Source: Oscillospiraceae bacterium
GTDB taxonomy: Bacteria; Bacillota_A; Clostridia; Oscillospirales; Oscillospiraceae
Assembly: GCA_902789835.1 (NCBI GenBank)
Contig: CADAPN010000088.1
Location: 1 to 7,960 of the forward strand
Direction: 5' to 3'
Length of the DNA: 7,960 nucleotides
Shown: positions 1 through 6,555 of the stretch, one piece after another
Layout: each line of letters starts with the position of its first letter
Numbering within the stretch: the first letter of the stretch is position 1
Position numbers and translations under genes: made by a program
The notes under the pieces: generated by a model
Told to the model about the DNA's origin: nothing
Seen by the model: the letters and a program-made list of their open reading frames with translations, nothing else
Database searches by the model: none

Positions 1-1449
1 ATAAATCGTCTGCGTCTCCACGATCACGGGGCTTGCGAAAAACGCCGCAAACTCATCCGGATCTCCGTGAAGCATCTCGATGATGGTCTCCAGGGTTTCA
101 TTGTCCCTCAGTTCCTGCAGCCGCTGCGTCAGTTCGTTCACGGACTCCTGCAGGGATTTGAGCAGCTTTTCGACCTGCTGCAGCGTGCCGTTGAGCGCAT
201 TCAGCGTTCCGTCCGCCGCATACAGAACCGGCGGGACCTCTCCCACCGTGTCGTCAATGCTCTCCAGCAGGACCTTCAGCATGTCCAGATCCTGAACCAT
301 GTTGCCGAAGAGATTGGTCACGGACTGCTCCAGGTTGTTGTGGACGAAATCCCGCATCTGTCCGATGCGGTAGATGATATCCCAGCGCAGGATCGTCCGG
401 TCCTCCGCCGGAAGGCCAGCCGCCTTCAGCGCCTCATACTGGGCGTTGATCTTCTGCAGCTCTGTGATCAGATGATCGACGGACGCATACACCGCGCCGG
501 ATGCGGCCGCCGTGCTGCCGCCCGGAAGGCTGGCTTTCATCCGCTTCAGGTCCTCCATCAGGGTGTTGTTCTGCTGGATCAGCGTGTTGACTTCCGCCTC
601 CGACAGATCCCCGTTGGAGAGTCTTTCCTGCATCTCGGCAAGCCTCGCCTGAAAATCCCATACCCGTTCCAGCACCTGCTGTTCGGTATAGGCGATGGAT
701 TCTTTCGCCGACTGGATGCGGTCTGTCCGGTCCTCCAGGCTGAAATTCGAGAGATTGTCTCCCGCTTCATGCATTCTTCTGCCCAGAACGATGTTGTTGA
801 CCTGGAGCTTCTTCATGAGCTCACAGTACTCGCCGAGCTTGTTTCCGGTTTTGGTCAGAAGCCGGATCATATCGTCCACGCTCTCGTGCGTATCAATGTC
901 CTCGATGAATTCATCGATGCGCGTGAACAGATTGTCGATCAGAATTCCGAGATAACGCACCTGGATGTTATGCTCCGCGGTGGATGCGGCCGTTTCGGTG
1001 ATCTTGTTGGCAATGGCGTTCGTCTTCGCGTTCTGCCAGAAGGTGATCGACGGCGTCTGATCATAGAGGGCCTCCGTAATGCGGTACATGTTGCGGGTCA
1101 GGTTTTCTCCCAGCACCAGGGCGCCGTAGTATTTCCCGGAGCGCACGCCCTCCATCGCTTCCTCATAGTCCGTCGGGACCCAGTTGATGCTGGTGCCGGC
1201 CGCCATCTCCTCGACGATCTCTTCCCCCTCGTTCCGGTATTCCCCGGATTCCAGGGTATATCCCTTGTCTCTGCTGACCAGCGCGATTGAGATGTTTCCG
1301 GTCCCCCCGTACGGGTCCCAGTTGGAGAAAATATTGAACCAGGCATACAGGGCGGGAATCACGCAGACCGCAATGGCAATCACAAAGGCAAAAAACTGTC
1401 TGAGGATTGACCAGAGGTCGTTTATGAAAATGGTAAAAACATTTTTCAT
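1..1449 (-). CDS. YhgE/Pip-family membrane protein, N-terminal 483 codons (runs off the window)
   Basis: This is the start of a YhgE/Pip protein (COG1511), the family of the lactococcal phage infection protein and of EsaA-like type VII secretion components. These are large membrane proteins with one N-terminal helix, a long extracellular region and an ABC-2-like C-terminal membrane block. Visible here are the family-typical opening MKNVFTIFINDLWSI, a membrane helix at about residues 18-40 ending in PALYAWFNI, an extracellular region with GKYYGALVLGENLT near residue 105, and a long helical, probably coiled-coil stretch from about 150 to 460. The last residues, FFASPVIVETQTIY, match the family motif that comes before the C-terminal helices, so roughly 250 residues lie outside the window. 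The frame is open from 1449 to base 1. The start has only a weak ribosome site (GGACGGGAT). The gene has its own promoter and is separated from the operon upstream by a terminator. Family assignment is firm; the function of YhgE proteins is poorly known. Confidence 0.9.
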   Translation of the reverse strand, partial: MKNVFTIFINDLWSILRQFFAFVIAIAVCVIPALYAWFNIFSNWDPYGGTGNISIALVSRDKGYTLESGEYRNEGEEIVEEMAAGTSINWVPTDYEEAMEGVRSGKYYGALVLGENLTRNMYRITEALYDQTPSITFWQNAKTNAIANKITETAASTAEHNIQVRYLGILIDNLFTRIDEFIEDIDTHESVDDMIRLLTKTGNKLGEYCELMKKLQVNNIVLGRRMHEAGDNLSNFSLEDRTDRIQSAKESIAYTEQQVLERVWDFQARLAEMQERLSNGDLSEAEVNTLIQQNNTLMEDLKRMKASLPGGSTAAASGAVYASVDHLITELQKINAQYEALKAAGLPAEDRTILRWDIIYRIGQMRDFVHNNLEQSVTNLFGNMVQDLDMLKVLLESIDDTVGEVPPVLYAADGTLNALNGTLQQVEKLLKSLQESVNELTQRLQELRDNETLETIIEMLHGDPDEFAAFFASPVIVETQTIY

Positions 1450-1474
1450 CCGCTGATCCCGTCCGCTTCTCTAC

Positions 1475-1502
1475 ATAATGGGGCACCACGGTGCATGATT
1501 AT
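1475..1502. promoter_or_regulatory. Two-part dyad over -10 box and transcription start (candidate operator)
   Basis: Two nested inverted repeats share one centre at 1488.5: inner arms GCACC (1483-1487) and GGTGC (1490-1494), and outer arms ATAAT (1475-1479) and ATTAT (1498-1502). The 28-base element overlaps the -10 box and the predicted start of transcription of the YhgE gene, which is where a repressor would act. YhgE genes often neighbour TetR-type regulators in other genomes, so a TetR-like dimer is a reasonable guess, but no regulator gene is visible here. The alternative is a chance palindrome. Confidence 0.45.
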
Positions 1503-1526
1503 ACTATATTTGGCGTTCAATCGCAA
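1498..1526 (-). promoter_or_regulatory. Sigma-A type promoter of the YhgE/Pip gene
   Basis: Read on the minus strand, a -35 box TTGCGA (1521-1526) is followed after 17 bases by a perfect -10 box TATAAT (1498-1503). Transcription would begin near 1491, giving a leader of about 42 bases before the ATG at 1449. The promoter lies just past the terminator of the preceding operon, so the YhgE gene is probably its own transcription unit. Confidence 0.75.
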
Positions 1527-1557
1527 TATTGGAACTGTGCAAAATCTGTCACCTGCC

Positions 1558-1590
1558 AAAAAGAACTCCCCGCCGGAGGCGGGGAGTTCT
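1558..1590 (-). terminator. Intrinsic terminator of the five-gene operon
   Basis: A perfect 13-base stem (1578-1590 pairing with 1562-1574) with a 3-base loop is followed on the minus strand by a run of five T (1558-1562). The stem is GC-rich next to the loop. It starts 14 bases after the stop codon of the phosphoribosyltransferase gene and would end transcription of the operon before the YhgE promoter. Confidence 0.92.
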
Positions 1591-1604
1591 GGTCTTGTCT
1601 TCTC

Positions 1605-2159
1605 TTATGCTTTGACCGTTCCGTCCGCATTGAACAGCGGCAGCGGCGCCAGCACGATGATGTCGTCCCGCTTCGCCGCATCGCCTTCGGCGAGGACCGC
1701 CATCTTTCCGGCGATGATGCCGCCGGCCTGGTGGACCAGCTCTTCCATGGCATGCAGCGACTCGCCCGTGGAGATGACATCGTCGATGATCAGCATCCGC
1801 TTGCCGCGGATCAGCTCTGCATCCGCCGTGTCGATGACGAGCTTCTGGACACCCATGGTGGTGATGGACTTGACATTGACCTCAAACACGCCGCTCATAT
1901 AGGCCTTCGGACCCTTGCGTGCGAGGAAATACTTGTCCGCGCCGCTCTGTCTGGCCATCTCATACAGCAGCGGAATGCTCTTGGCTTCCGGTGCGATGAT
2001 GTAGTCATACTCGGGAGCCAGCTTCAGAAGCTCGGCCGCGCAGTGCACGGTCAGCTCCACATCGCCGAACATGACAAAGGCGCCGATATAGAGATCATCC
2101 GATACCTTGCACAGCGGCAGGTTGCGTTTCATTCCGGCAATGTCGATTTCATAAGTCAT
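1605..2159 (-). CDS. Class I phosphoribosyltransferase (adenine phosphoribosyltransferase-like)
   Basis: A 184-residue type I phosphoribosyltransferase, an enzyme fold that joins PRPP to a base or releases PRPP from a nucleotide. The PRPP-binding loop MLIIDDVISTGESL is at residues 122-135 with the paired aspartates D126 and D127. An upstream segment APEAKSIPLLYEMARQ (56-71) followed by ARKGPKAYM (80-88) matches the base-side region of clostridial proteins usually labelled adenine phosphoribosyltransferase or phosphoribosyltransferase family protein. The expected cytoplasmic purine salvage role is inferred; the hood region differs from classical Apt (no EARGF motif), so the substrate could be another purine. 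It is the last gene of the operon, 35 bases after the GtrA gene, with AAAGGA (2169-2174) upstream of the ATG. Its link to the envelope genes ahead of it is not obvious. Confidence 0.88.
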   Translation of the reverse strand: MTYEIDIAGMKRNLPLCKVSDDLYIGAFVMFGDVELTVHCAAELLKLAPEYDYIIAPEAKSIPLLYEMARQSGADKYFLARKGPKAYMSGVFEVNVKSITTMGVQKLVIDTADAELIRGKRMLIIDDVISTGESLHAMEELVHQAGGIIAGKMAVLAEGDAAKRDDIIVLAPLPLFNADGTVKA

Positions 2160-2194
2160 AACAGTTTTTCCTTTCGATCCGAAGATCCATCATA

Positions 2195-2644
2195 TTATTC
2201 CGCTGTCTTTTTCTCAGCGGTTGAATCCGATTCTTTTTCCCCGTGTGGAAACACCCAGAACTTCTGAATAAAATAGCTTGCCACAAACAGGCATCCGTCC
2301 ACCGCGATCTTTACCCCGGTCGCGCCGTGTGTCGTCTCGATCCCGAGCAGCCGCACCAGAAGCGTCAGCAGCAGGGTCGACGCCGCAAGCTGCGGCACGG
2401 CGAGGCAGTAGTAGCGAAGCAGCGCCTTTCCGTAGGAGCCGCTGTTCTGAAAAACCAGGCGGTTGTTGAGGTTAAAATTGAAAAACGACGAAATCACGCG
2501 CGCCGCAACGTTGCAGACCGGTTCGGAATACGCCCCGAGCATGCCCCCGAACAGCAGCGACAGCACGAAGAAGCCGCCAGTATCCACCGCCCAGGAAGCC
2601 ACGGAGCTCAGGACATACAGCAGCGGCTGTTTCCCTTTTGCCAT
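2195..2644 (-). CDS. GtrA-family membrane protein
   Basis: A 149-residue protein of the GtrA family (PF04138), small four-helix membrane proteins thought to help move or present polyprenyl-phosphate-linked sugars in surface glycan synthesis. Helices are visible at about 8-33, 40-60, 74-100 and 110-132. Family signatures are present at the end of helix 2 (SFFNFNLNNRLVF, 53-65) and helix 4 (YFIQKFWVF, 124-132). The tail is short and charged. The start codon lies only 2 bases after the stop of the glycosyltransferase gene (TGA-GC-ATG), with GGAG inside the end of that gene, so the two are very likely translationally coupled. The GT2 plus GtrA pair resembles GtrB/GtrA modules that decorate wall polymers or exopolysaccharide. 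The family is clear; the sugar and the polymer are not known. Confidence 0.9.
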   Translation of the reverse strand: MAKGKQPLLYVLSSVASWAVDTGGFFVLSLLFGGMLGAYSEPVCNVAARVISSFFNFNLNNRLVFQNSGSYGKALLRYYCLAVPQLAASTLLLTLLVRLLGIETTHGATGVKIAVDGCLFVASYFIQKFWVFPHGEKESDSTAEKKTAE

Positions 2645-2646
2645 GC

Positions 2647-3387
2647 TCAGCTCCGCCGCAGCAGATCTTTTACCATGATCTTGAAGATCCGCCAGGAGTC
2701 CTTCACCGCGTTGTAATGTGACCCGGCGTTTTCATCCTCATAAACCGTCTCAATGGCCTGCTCGATAAAATCGATGCCCCTGCGCTTCATCTTCAGAAGC
2801 ATGTTCGTCTCATACTCAAAGCGCTCGCCCTCGATCGCGGTAAAGCGGCTCAGAAACCGTGTCGGTATCGCACGCAGGCCGGTCTGTGTATCGGAGAGCC
2901 TGATCCCGTACAGGCGGAACATGCGGGACGTGGTCTTGTTCCCGGCGACGCTCCGCGGCGGAACCCCCGGCAGATCAAAGTCTCTGCAGCCGAGGATGAT
3001 CTTGTTTCCCTCCTGCAGCATCCGGTTCCCGCAGGCGATGATATCCTTGGTAAGATGCTGGCCGTCGCCGTCGATGGTGATGACGCCCTCCGTGTCCGGA
3101 AAGCGCTTCAGCACCTCGGTAAAGCCGTCCTTCAGGGCCCGGCCCTTTCCCTTGTTGCCCTCGTGATGAATCACGGAGCACTCCGGAAAAGCCTCCGCTC
3201 TTGTAAAGTGCGCCTGATGATTCTCGTCGCTGCCGTCGTCGACGATCATGATCCGCTGAAAGCCCGCTTCGCGCAGTCCGTCGACGACGCGGTCGAACTT
3301 CTCGTTCGGGTTGAGCGACGGGAGCACCACCGCGCAGCGCTTTGTACAATCCGGTTTTTCAGGCATCGCTGTTCCCTCCGGTGTCAT
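2647..3387 (-). CDS. Family 2 glycosyltransferase (DPM1-like, soluble)
   Basis: A GT-A fold glycosyltransferase of family GT2. In order: the nucleotide-sugar binding strand CAVVLPSLNPNEKF (18-31), IVDDGSDE (48-55), NKGKGRAL (78-85), the metal-binding IDGDGQH with D106 and D108, GCRDF (133-137) and the acceptor-side DTQTGLRAI (166-174). These features fit enzymes that move a sugar from a nucleotide donor to a polyprenyl phosphate. There is no C-terminal membrane helix, so it is probably a peripheral membrane enzyme that depends on the GtrA protein encoded next to it. Two starts are possible: the ATG at 3387 (AAAGGAAA 5 bases upstream) or the ATG at 3366, seven codons in, which has a better site, GGAGGG, 7 bases upstream. 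The conserved fold starts at about residue 17, so either works. It lies 16 bases after the preceding gene. Confidence 0.93.
   Translation of the reverse strand: MTPEGTAMPEKPDCTKRCAVVLPSLNPNEKFDRVVDGLREAGFQRIMIVDDGSDENHQAHFTRAEAFPECSVIHHEGNKGKGRALKDGFTEVLKRFPDTEGVITIDGDGQHLTKDIIACGNRMLQEGNKIILGCRDFDLPGVPPRSVAGNKTTSRMFRLYGIRLSDTQTGLRAIPTRFLSRFTAIEGERFEYETNMLLKMKRRGIDFIEQAIETVYEDENAGSHYNAVKDSWRIFKIMVKDLLRRS
3374..3379 (-). promoter_or_regulatory. Strong ribosome binding site supporting an internal start of the glycosyltransferase
   Basis: GGAGGG on the minus strand lies 7 bases ahead of the ATG at 3366. It is closer to consensus than the AAAGGAAA (3393-3400) ahead of the ATG at 3387. This favours a 239-residue product starting MPEKPD over the 246-residue one, though the longer form cannot be excluded. 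Confidence 0.5.
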
Positions 3388-3403
3388 TCCGCTTTCCTTT
3401 CTG

Positions 3404-4585
3404 TCAGATATCCTCGACCCAGATCACCTGCGGGCTGCCGCTTGTCGTTTCAATCACCGCCCGGAAATCGCTGGAGATCTCGTTCGGACCGGCCGGCTGC
3501 TGGGCGGAAGCCTCCGCGTGGAACTCGATGATGATCAGCTGATTGACGAATTCATAGGCCCTGAGGATCTGGCTGCCGTTGAACTGATAATAGGAGTTGT
3601 GAGACCAGGTGTCGATCATCGACTGCTGCAGGCGGTTGTCCATGTCGGTTCCCTGCTTGATATACGGCTGCAGCTGGGAGTAGGCGTACATCGGTTCGAT
3701 GGTGTTGGAGCGCATCAGCAGGAACTTGTCCGCAAAGCCGTTGATGAAGTCCGTATAGCTCAGGCGGGTTGCTTCGTCCAGCTGTTTCATGAACTGGGCA
3801 TCGCCCTCATTCTCGTCGATCTCAAAAACGTTTCCGTTCTCGTCATAGATCACGACGTTCGAGTCACCCATGCTGTCTTCCAGCTTGTAGGTCACCTTGG
3901 TGGGCAGGCCTTCATACTCATAGTACAGGTTCGTCAGGTTGTCATACTTGATGCCCGTCTCGATGATGTATTCCGGTCCGAGGGTCACGCCGTCCACCTC
4001 GACGCGGTAGTTCTCCGGCACGGTAACACGGACGCTGGAATAGAGCCCCAGCTCGGCAAAGTCATAGCTCTCGCCCGCTACCTTCCACGGGTACAGCTCG
4101 GGCTGAATCGCAACGCCCATTTTTGCAAGAACACCCACGACCGCGGAGGGCAGGTCGATGTCCTTGACAAGGTTTACGGTGGTGTCGTGGGTGAGGATCA
4201 CCTCACCGATGATATTCGCGCCGCACAGAATGTTATAGGTCACACTGTCGCTGCGTGCAAAGCCCGGCTTCACCGCGTAGCTCAAAGGATTCTGCCGCAG
4301 CGTGGTCTGGATCAGCTCTTTGACTTCCGCGTCCGTCTTGGTCGGATGCGGCATGGTCCGGACCAGCACATCCATGCCGTCGGTCCACATATTGGTCTGG
4401 AGGCGGTTAAAATAATCTTCAATCACCGGGTCAATCTGCGTCTGGTCATAGACGCTGGCATACTCCCAGACCTCGTTGAGCACGTAAAGGCCGCAGGCAC
4501 ACAGGAACAGGATCCAGAGGATCAGAATTACCACATAGATCGCGGTCCAGACGCCGGAGGCTCTGTTTCTTCTTTTCGTCGCCAT
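3404..4585 (-). CDS. Membrane-anchored extracytoplasmic protein of unknown function
   Basis: A 393-residue protein that I do not recognise with confidence. A basic start (MATKRRNR) comes before one membrane helix at about 13-36, and the rest is predicted to lie outside the cell. The first outer part (about 45-110) looks helical. The middle contains VTVPENYRVEVDGVTLGP, a beta-rich stretch like the small PEGA or TcaA-type domains that often sit on the cell surface, followed by VVIYDENGNVFEI. The last 120 or so residues, from about 265, have an alternating helix and strand pattern that could be an NTF2-like or cystatin-like domain. This is inference from residue pattern only. A good ribosome site (GGAGAG, about 4 bases before the ATG) and its position between a surface glycosidase (25 bases upstream) and a glycosyltransferase (16 bases downstream) suggest a role in cell-envelope glycan handling. 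No catalytic motif is visible. Confidence 0.85.
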   Translation of the reverse strand: MATKRRNRASGVWTAIYVVILILWILFLCACGLYVLNEVWEYASVYDQTQIDPVIEDYFNRLQTNMWTDGMDVLVRTMPHPTKTDAEVKELIQTTLRQNPLSYAVKPGFARSDSVTYNILCGANIIGEVILTHDTTVNLVKDIDLPSAVVGVLAKMGVAIQPELYPWKVAGESYDFAELGLYSSVRVTVPENYRVEVDGVTLGPEYIIETGIKYDNLTNLYYEYEGLPTKVTYKLEDSMGDSNVVIYDENGNVFEIDENEGDAQFMKQLDEATRLSYTDFINGFADKFLLMRSNTIEPMYAYSQLQPYIKQGTDMDNRLQQSMIDTWSHNSYYQFNGSQILRAYEFVNQLIIIEFHAEASAQQPAGPNEISSDFRAVIETTSGSPQVIWVEDI

Positions 4586-4610
4586 TATTCTCTCCGATCT
4601 CTACGGTGGT

Positions 4611-5663
4611 TTACTTGAACAGCCATGCGTCCGGCAGGGCACGGGAGGTGCCGCTGGCCGAGGACGGGCTGTTGATATACTCACCTTCATAGTACATAAC
4701 CGTGGAGGAGCCGCCGTCCATGTTGCAGGCGTTCACCGCGCCGAAGTCAAGCATGACGTCGCGCGCGTCGCCAAAGCTGGCGCCGATCGAGTGGACCTGG
4801 CGTCCGTCGATCGCCAGCAGCAATATCGCGCCGTCGGCGCGCTGGCCGACCGCCGTACGGGGGTTGATGCCGCTTTCCATGTGGTTGCCGTACTCGCCCT
4901 TGCCGTTGATGATCAGGGCCGGGCCGAAGCTCACGCCGTCACGGATGCCGTCTTCGACCGCCTCGTCGGAGTCATAGTCCCCGACGTGGAGAATGTTGTT
5001 CTTATCCAGTCCGCAGAACGTACGGGTCGAGTTTCCTTCGTGGAAGATCTCTCCTCCCACCACCGTCAGGCCGTCCGGGTATCCGCCCGTGCCGCCGCCC
5101 TCCGGGTCATAGAAGCCGCCGCCGTTGACACCGCCGAGCGCGTCATAGCGCTTGGCAAGCTCATCCAGCGTCAGGCCGTAGCCGCCGTAGACCTCGGGCT
5201 TGCCGACAAAGACGCGGCTCGGGTCGAGGATGATGACCATCTTCCCGACGAAGCCCTTCTTCTTCACGTCCACGATGATGATGCCGTCGCCGTCCTCGTC
5301 GATGTATCCGTAGTCGTCCGCCTGCGGTCCGCTTTCCCCATCGGACTTGGGCTGGCTCGCCTTGACGGTGATGAGGCTGGTGTCGGTGGCCTCGGTGTTG
5401 TTGATGGACCAGTGCTCGTTGAAGATGGTGTCCGTCTCTTCCTGTGTCAGGAAAATCTGCGGAATAAAGTCAAAGCGCCGGGTCCACATCATGGTCATTA
5501 CGAACGAGTCTCTCAGGGCGGGGGACGGTCCTTTCACCAGGATCCATTCCAGCGCCAGGCCGAAGATGCCGCCCACGATTACCGCGGCCACAATCAGGCC
5601 GAACACGCGGTCGATAAAGCGGACAAGGGCGCTGCCCCCGGATTTTGTTTTCTTTTTTTTCAT
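4611..5663 (-). CDS. Membrane-anchored phosphodiester glycosidase family protein (NAGPA/DUF2233 domain)
   Basis: A 350-residue protein with the NAGPA-type phosphodiester glycosidase domain (PF09992), related to the mammalian uncovering enzyme that removes GlcNAc from a phosphodiester. Bacterial members are linked to exopolysaccharide and wall polymer metabolism. A basic start (MKKKK) is followed by one membrane helix at about 20-43, placing the domain outside the cell. Family motifs are present: GGVNGGGFYD (177-186), SFGPALIINGKG (245-256), NPRTAVGQ (267-274), LLLAIDGR (281-288), NMDGGSS (314-320) and the closing SRALPDAWLFK (340-350). An acidic segment, DEDGDG (122-127), comes just before the domain. 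It is the first gene of the operon, with GGAAAGG ahead of the ATG and a promoter about 90 bases upstream. The natural substrate is not known; the neighbouring GT2/GtrA genes suggest a glycosyl-phosphate linkage in a surface polymer. Confidence 0.9.
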   Translation of the reverse strand: MKKKKTKSGGSALVRFIDRVFGLIVAAVIVGGIFGLALEWILVKGPSPALRDSFVMTMMWTRRFDFIPQIFLTQEETDTIFNEHWSINNTEATDTSLITVKASQPKSDGESGPQADDYGYIDEDGDGIIIVDVKKKGFVGKMVIILDPSRVFVGKPEVYGGYGLTLDELAKRYDALGGVNGGGFYDPEGGGTGGYPDGLTVVGGEIFHEGNSTRTFCGLDKNNILHVGDYDSDEAVEDGIRDGVSFGPALIINGKGEYGNHMESGINPRTAVGQRADGAILLLAIDGRQVHSIGASFGDARDVMLDFGAVNACNMDGGSSTVMYYEGEYINSPSSASGTSRALPDAWLFK

Positions 5664-5753
5664 AGCCGTACCTTTCCGGTGTATCAGAACATGCCAAAAA
5701 CGAGCTGTTTTTCTGTCTGTCTGCTCACATGATACTTTTAGTCAAACATAGAT

Positions 5754-5782
5754 ATTTTAGCATAACTGTGATGCCTTGACAA
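5754..5782 (-). promoter_or_regulatory. Promoter of the five-gene minus-strand operon
   Basis: On the minus strand a -35 box TTGTCA (5777-5782) is followed after 17 bases by a -10 box TAAAAT (5754-5759) with an extended -10 TGC directly ahead of it. Transcription would start near 5747, leaving a leader of about 84 bases before the ATG at 5663. No gene or strong hairpin was seen in this leader. Confidence 0.75.
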
Positions 5783-5834
5783 GCGGGAATTTCTTTGTAA
5801 ATTCTTAATCAGGAGGAATCTTTTGCGGAGGGGA

Positions 5835-5863
5835 TTGTAAAAATTGCCGGTTTCCAGTATAAT
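5835..5863 (+). promoter_or_regulatory. Promoter of the plus-strand operon
   Basis: A -35 box TTGTAA (5835-5840) is followed after 17 bases by a perfect -10 box TATAAT (5858-5863). Transcription would start near 5870, about 48 bases before the first start codon. The gap between the -35 boxes of this and the divergent promoter is about 50 bases, so a single bound regulator could affect both. Confidence 0.8.
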
Positions 5864-5882
5864 ACGATCTGATAACTTTTTG

Positions 5883-5901
5883 ATCCATTAACATCCATTA
5901 A
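5883..5901 (+). repeat. Tandem 9-base direct repeat in the leader
   Basis: The sequence ATCCATTAA occurs twice (5883-5891 and 5893-5901), separated by one base, inside the predicted leader between the promoter and the ribosome site. The spacing is 10 bases, one helix turn, as for some regulator binding sites. It may equally be a chance feature of AT-rich leader DNA. Confidence 0.5.
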
Positions 5902-5917
5902 ACTGGTAAGGAGCATA

Positions 5918-6535
5918 ATGATGCGTACGAAACATTTATGGCTCTCCGTCCTGACCGGTGCCGCGGTCGGCGCAGCCTCTTATTATCTGAAGAAAAAGCT
6001 TGCCGCCACCCCCGCGCCTGCCTCCGCTTCCGGCGCTTCCGCCGCCCCGGTGCAGGCTCCCGCTCCCTCCGCCGAAGAGAAGGAAGCGGTCTACAGCTTT
6101 ATTTCCGGCTTCAAGGATGCCGCCACGGTTGAGTTCCGCTTCCCCTACAGCCCGGAGCGCTTCCGCTTCGCCGTGGTTGAGGACGAGTTCCTGGCGGAAT
6201 CCGGCGATTCGCATGTCGGAATTCTGAGCGGAGAGGACTTCTCCGTCCAGGTGGAATACGGCAGCTACTACAGCGGCGAGGACTTTACCCTTCTTACCCA
6301 GGAGCTCAGCTCCCGCCATCCTGATCTCGACACGGCCGCCTATGGCGCGCTCACCGGTGTGAAGTTCCGCGACGGGGATCATTTCTGCCTTGCCTTCCCG
6401 ATTCCGGACGATACGCACAGCTATCTGCTGCTCACGCTGGTAAAGGCGCCGGACAATGACGACGAGCTTGAGACCATCCCGGATACGGCGGACTTCCGCA
6501 CGCTTCTGAATTCCGCGTCCTTCCGCCGCGTCTGA
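5918..6535 (+). CDS. Small membrane-anchored protein of unknown function
   Basis: A 205-residue protein that I do not recognise. After a short basic start there is one hydrophobic segment at about 7-24 (rich in Gly and Ala, ending YYL) followed directly by KKK. A Pro/Ala/Ser-rich linker runs at about 30-51. The remaining 150 residues form an acidic, aromatic-rich domain with alternating strands (VEFRFPYSPERFRFAVVED, then FSVQVEYGSYYSGEDF and HSYLLLTLVKAP), probably a compact alpha/beta or beta domain. Topology is uncertain because KKK after the helix would favour those residues staying inside the cell. Two adjacent ATG codons exist; AAGGAG (5908-5913) is 4 bases from the first and 7 from the second, so the second (5921) may be used. 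It is the first gene of the plus-strand operon, 20 bases ahead of the next. Confidence 0.8.
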   Translation: MMRTKHLWLSVLTGAAVGAASYYLKKKLAATPAPASASGASAAPVQAPAPSAEEKEAVYSFISGFKDAATVEFRFPYSPERFRFAVVEDEFLAESGDSHVGILSGEDFSVQVEYGSYYSGEDFTLLTQELSSRHPDLDTAAYGALTGVKFRDGDHFCLAFPIPDDTHSYLLLTLVKAPDNDDELETIPDTADFRTLLNSASFRRV

Positions 6536-6555
6536 CCCAAAGGAGATGAGCTGCC

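Noticed and set aside
67..1290. Long open frame of 407 codons on the plus strand opposite the YhgE gene
   Set aside because: The minus strand carries a clear YhgE/Pip protein over the whole stretch. The plus-strand product has no recognisable family and reflects GC-biased codon use in the true gene.
3311..4618. Open frame of 435 codons on the plus strand opposite the 393-residue protein
   Set aside because: It spans the junctions between three tightly packed minus-strand genes and has no ribosome site or known motif. The minus-strand gene has a membrane helix, a good ribosome site and operon spacing.
5696..5712. A/T-rich hairpin with arms AAAAAC and GTTTTT in the leader of the minus-strand operon
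   Set aside because: The stem is only six pairs and mostly A-T, with no GC-rich core, so it is unlikely to be a terminator or attenuator.
4791..5732. Open frame of 313 codons on the plus strand opposite the glycosidase gene
   Set aside because: The minus strand encodes all the NAGPA-family motifs. The plus-strand frame has no domain and ends in the leader of the other operon.
5811..5840. AGGAGGA followed by a TTG-started five-codon frame, a possible leader minicistron
   Set aside because: It lies upstream of the main plus-strand promoter, so it would be transcribed only from the weak alternative promoter at 5776-5803. A purine-rich match alone is not enough.
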